Positions 41,201-44,200 of a stretch of 45,080 nt of DNA are shown piece after piece. Positions within the stretch are counted from its first letter, which is position 1; every line of letters starts with the position of its first letter. Source of the DNA: Candidatus Multiplicimicrobium inquinatum (GTDB lineage Bacteria; Omnitrophota; Omnitrophia; Omnitrophales; Aquincolibacteriaceae); contig DDUN01000055.1 in assembly GCA_002344825.1 (NCBI GenBank), forward strand, positions 1-45,080. The letters run 5' to 3'. The translations under genes were made by a program, and so were the position numbers. The notes beneath the pieces were generated by a model. It had not been told where the DNA came from and searched no databases. It worked only from the letters and a program-made list of their open reading frames with translations.

Positions 41201-44200
41201 CCAAACTGCGTAAGCAAATCGCCGCGACAGAACAGCAAATCGCCGACGCAAAGGCGGCAAAAGATTTTAATTTAGCGGGAATGCTTCAAACGGAGCTGGA
41301 TGATACGCTTAAAAGTCAGTTAAAAACAAATTATATTGATTTGTTAAAAACAGCGGTGCATCCGGTATTGCTTATTTTAACCGCGCTTAATCCCGCTTTC
41401 GTTGGCTCGTATATTAATCAACACTGGATTGGCTTTGCGGTTTCAATTCATGTCGCTTTTCTTGGCGGACCCGCTGTTTCTTACCTTGTGAGCCGCGTCC
41501 CAAAAGTATTTAAAAATACAGCCCGGTATTTCGGAACATTTTTAGCGGTATTGATGGTGTCTTTAACGAGTTTTTACTATGCTAATATTGAAAAAGTGCC
41601 TGAATTTGTAAAGCTTCTTTTGGAGAATTTCCCCATTCTGTCTTGGGGGCTTTCAGCTGATGGTATGACGGTCACGGCTCCCGGTCTCGGACAAATGCTT
41701 TTTACGCATCCTCTTTTTGTTATGCTGCAAGTCTTTATGTTGGCTTCATTTGTTGTGCTCGTAACATTCGGGCATTTTTTCGGTTTTATTGATTATGTCT
41801 CTGCATTTTTTCAGTCGATTGGTAATTTCTTCAAAAATTTTAAGAAGAACGTGGTTAAAAATCTAAGTATTCTTGCCGGAATGGGAGCCGCCGCTTGGGG
41901 TGTTGTTGCGGCATTTAAAAACCCTGAATTCTTAAGCAGTATCTTTAGCGGACTGAAATTGGGCGCGGTGACTTCTGATTCAGCAAAAGCGGCAGTTGAA
42001 TCTCTTTCGTCAATTGATTGGGCATCCAGTGAACTGACATTAATTTCTTTATTCTTTTTGGTCGGGCTGGCCTTAGCAAGAATGGGGCAATCCAAGGATT
42101 TGAATGGCAAGATTCGTTATTCAAATTTAATGATGAGAGGTACTGTTATTGCTTTAGCGGGATTTGTGACGCTGACTGTTTTGACAACGGTCTTTGCTTT
42201 TACATTTGGGGTTGCGGTGGTGACAGCGTTTGGCATGATGATCTTGGTGACGGCCCTCATAAATAGTTTTAGTGCATCACAACGGGCAAGTGTTTCACCT
42301 CGGTCTACTTCTGCGTCTCGAAAGCCAGTGCTCGTGGATGAAGATTCGCGAGGGGCTGTTATGCCGGAAGTTGTAGATTTTGGTGGGGCGAGCGCAACAG
42401 GTCAGGCAATTTATGATCCGCTCGCATCGGATGAAGAGCAGGACGGCTTGCGAGCTATTGGCAGTTCTTTGCAGCCGGATGGATATTCGGGCGAAGAAGC
42501 TTACCAAGTGGAAGCCAATTTTGGCGATGCTCAGGTTACTTTAGAAATTTCTTACGCCTCGGTAGATTACGAGAGTGAAGCCGCTGTGGGTGAAGATCTT
42601 CAAAATATTTTTGACCACATTCAGCGGGCTATCGTAAACCAGAATCTTCGGATCAATTATTTTGATGATATTTATGGTGTCATGAGCCAATTAAGTTTTG
42701 ATGAAATTGGTTACAGAGCAGTCCTGTCTGATCAGATTGATGGAGAGTACCGCTGGAGTTTTACAAATGCAGAAAACGGAAAATTGATAGGCGTCAATAT
42801 CACAGCCCGTTCAGAGGCACGTGAGATTTTTGAGAAAATTATTCACTTGTCCGACAGCGATATCGCGAATATGTCCATTGAAGACCTTGCCCTACTTGTT
42901 GAAGCAGTGGTAGATCAGGGGCTTTTGGCAGAATTTCCCGGATTGATCGAAAAATTTTTACTTTATTCGGCTGCGCCCGGCACCGGAAAAGGCGCCTTAA
43001 TGGCGGAATCCTTCCAGGGTGAAGGCGGCAGGACAGCACCCTATGAAAAATTAATTAAAAAGTTAATGCTTTACCATACACGGGCGCATCGCCCTGCAGA
43101 GGGAGAAAAAGACGGCTACACCTACAATTATCGCTCGGTGGAAGCGCTCAATGCTTTGGTGCGCGAAAAGGGCGTGATGCGCGCTTTTGTTAATAATCAG
43201 CCGCAAGGGTTAGCAACGTTCACATTTGATGAGAGTGTTGTTGTTTCACATTTTCAACCGACTCAAAATGGAGATGCAGCAGCCACAGTTGGTACGGATA
43301 ATTTACATGTTGGTGATACGATTCTTACATGGAATGGGAAAACCGGTGAAACAGTTGTTGCGCGGAATGGGGTCCAGACGAAGGTTTCAGGGTTGGCTAT
43401 TCCGCCTGAATTTAAAGACGCGCTCGTTCCGGGCGATATCGTTTCAAAAATTTCGGGTCCGGAAGAAATTGAAGTACGGCGGTCCGTTAAAGGAATGGGA
43501 GAGGTATTTGATCGCTCTAAGTTAACTATTCTCGAGGCAGGGTATGGCTGGGCTTTAGAGATTTTGAAGAAATACCCGACGATTTTGACCATTTTTATAT
43601 CACCGTTTACGGACGCTGAAATTGATGTGCGGGCGCAAAATCAGGCTTGGATCAAAAATCGGTTTGCTGATCAACGGGAGCGGTGGAGAGCGTACCGGGC
43701 TATGTTTCAGACAATCCGCGAACGCCGCGGTGAAGTGGATATTGCGAATGATCCGAACGCGGAATGGCGTGTTGCGGAATTGACTGCGGAGTATGGCAGA
43801 GAGGGCGACTATGATTTACAAATTTGGCTTTTAGAGAAAGACCTGAAGACCGCTCAAAAACTGCTGAGTAAAACACCTCAGGGACCTAATAAAATCGCGC
43901 TTGAGGGTAAGATTCATGAAATGGAACAGTATCGGGCTCATTTGAATGGTTCCCGGGACGCGGTCTATGACAGCGCACGCGCGTGGCTTTATGAGCAGAC
44001 GAAAGATCGCGTCGAAATGCTTTTCAACAACTTCGCGTACATTGAGTCACCCGAGTTTATCAACGGCGTGAATGAAGCATTAAATGGATTTGGCCGCGGA
44101 CAATTAGAGGGCAGTCGTTCTGATTTTGCCCGTGCGATGGCTTATGAAATTCATAAGCGCTTAATTGACCGTGATCCTGTGCTGCCATTTTTTGAGCCTG

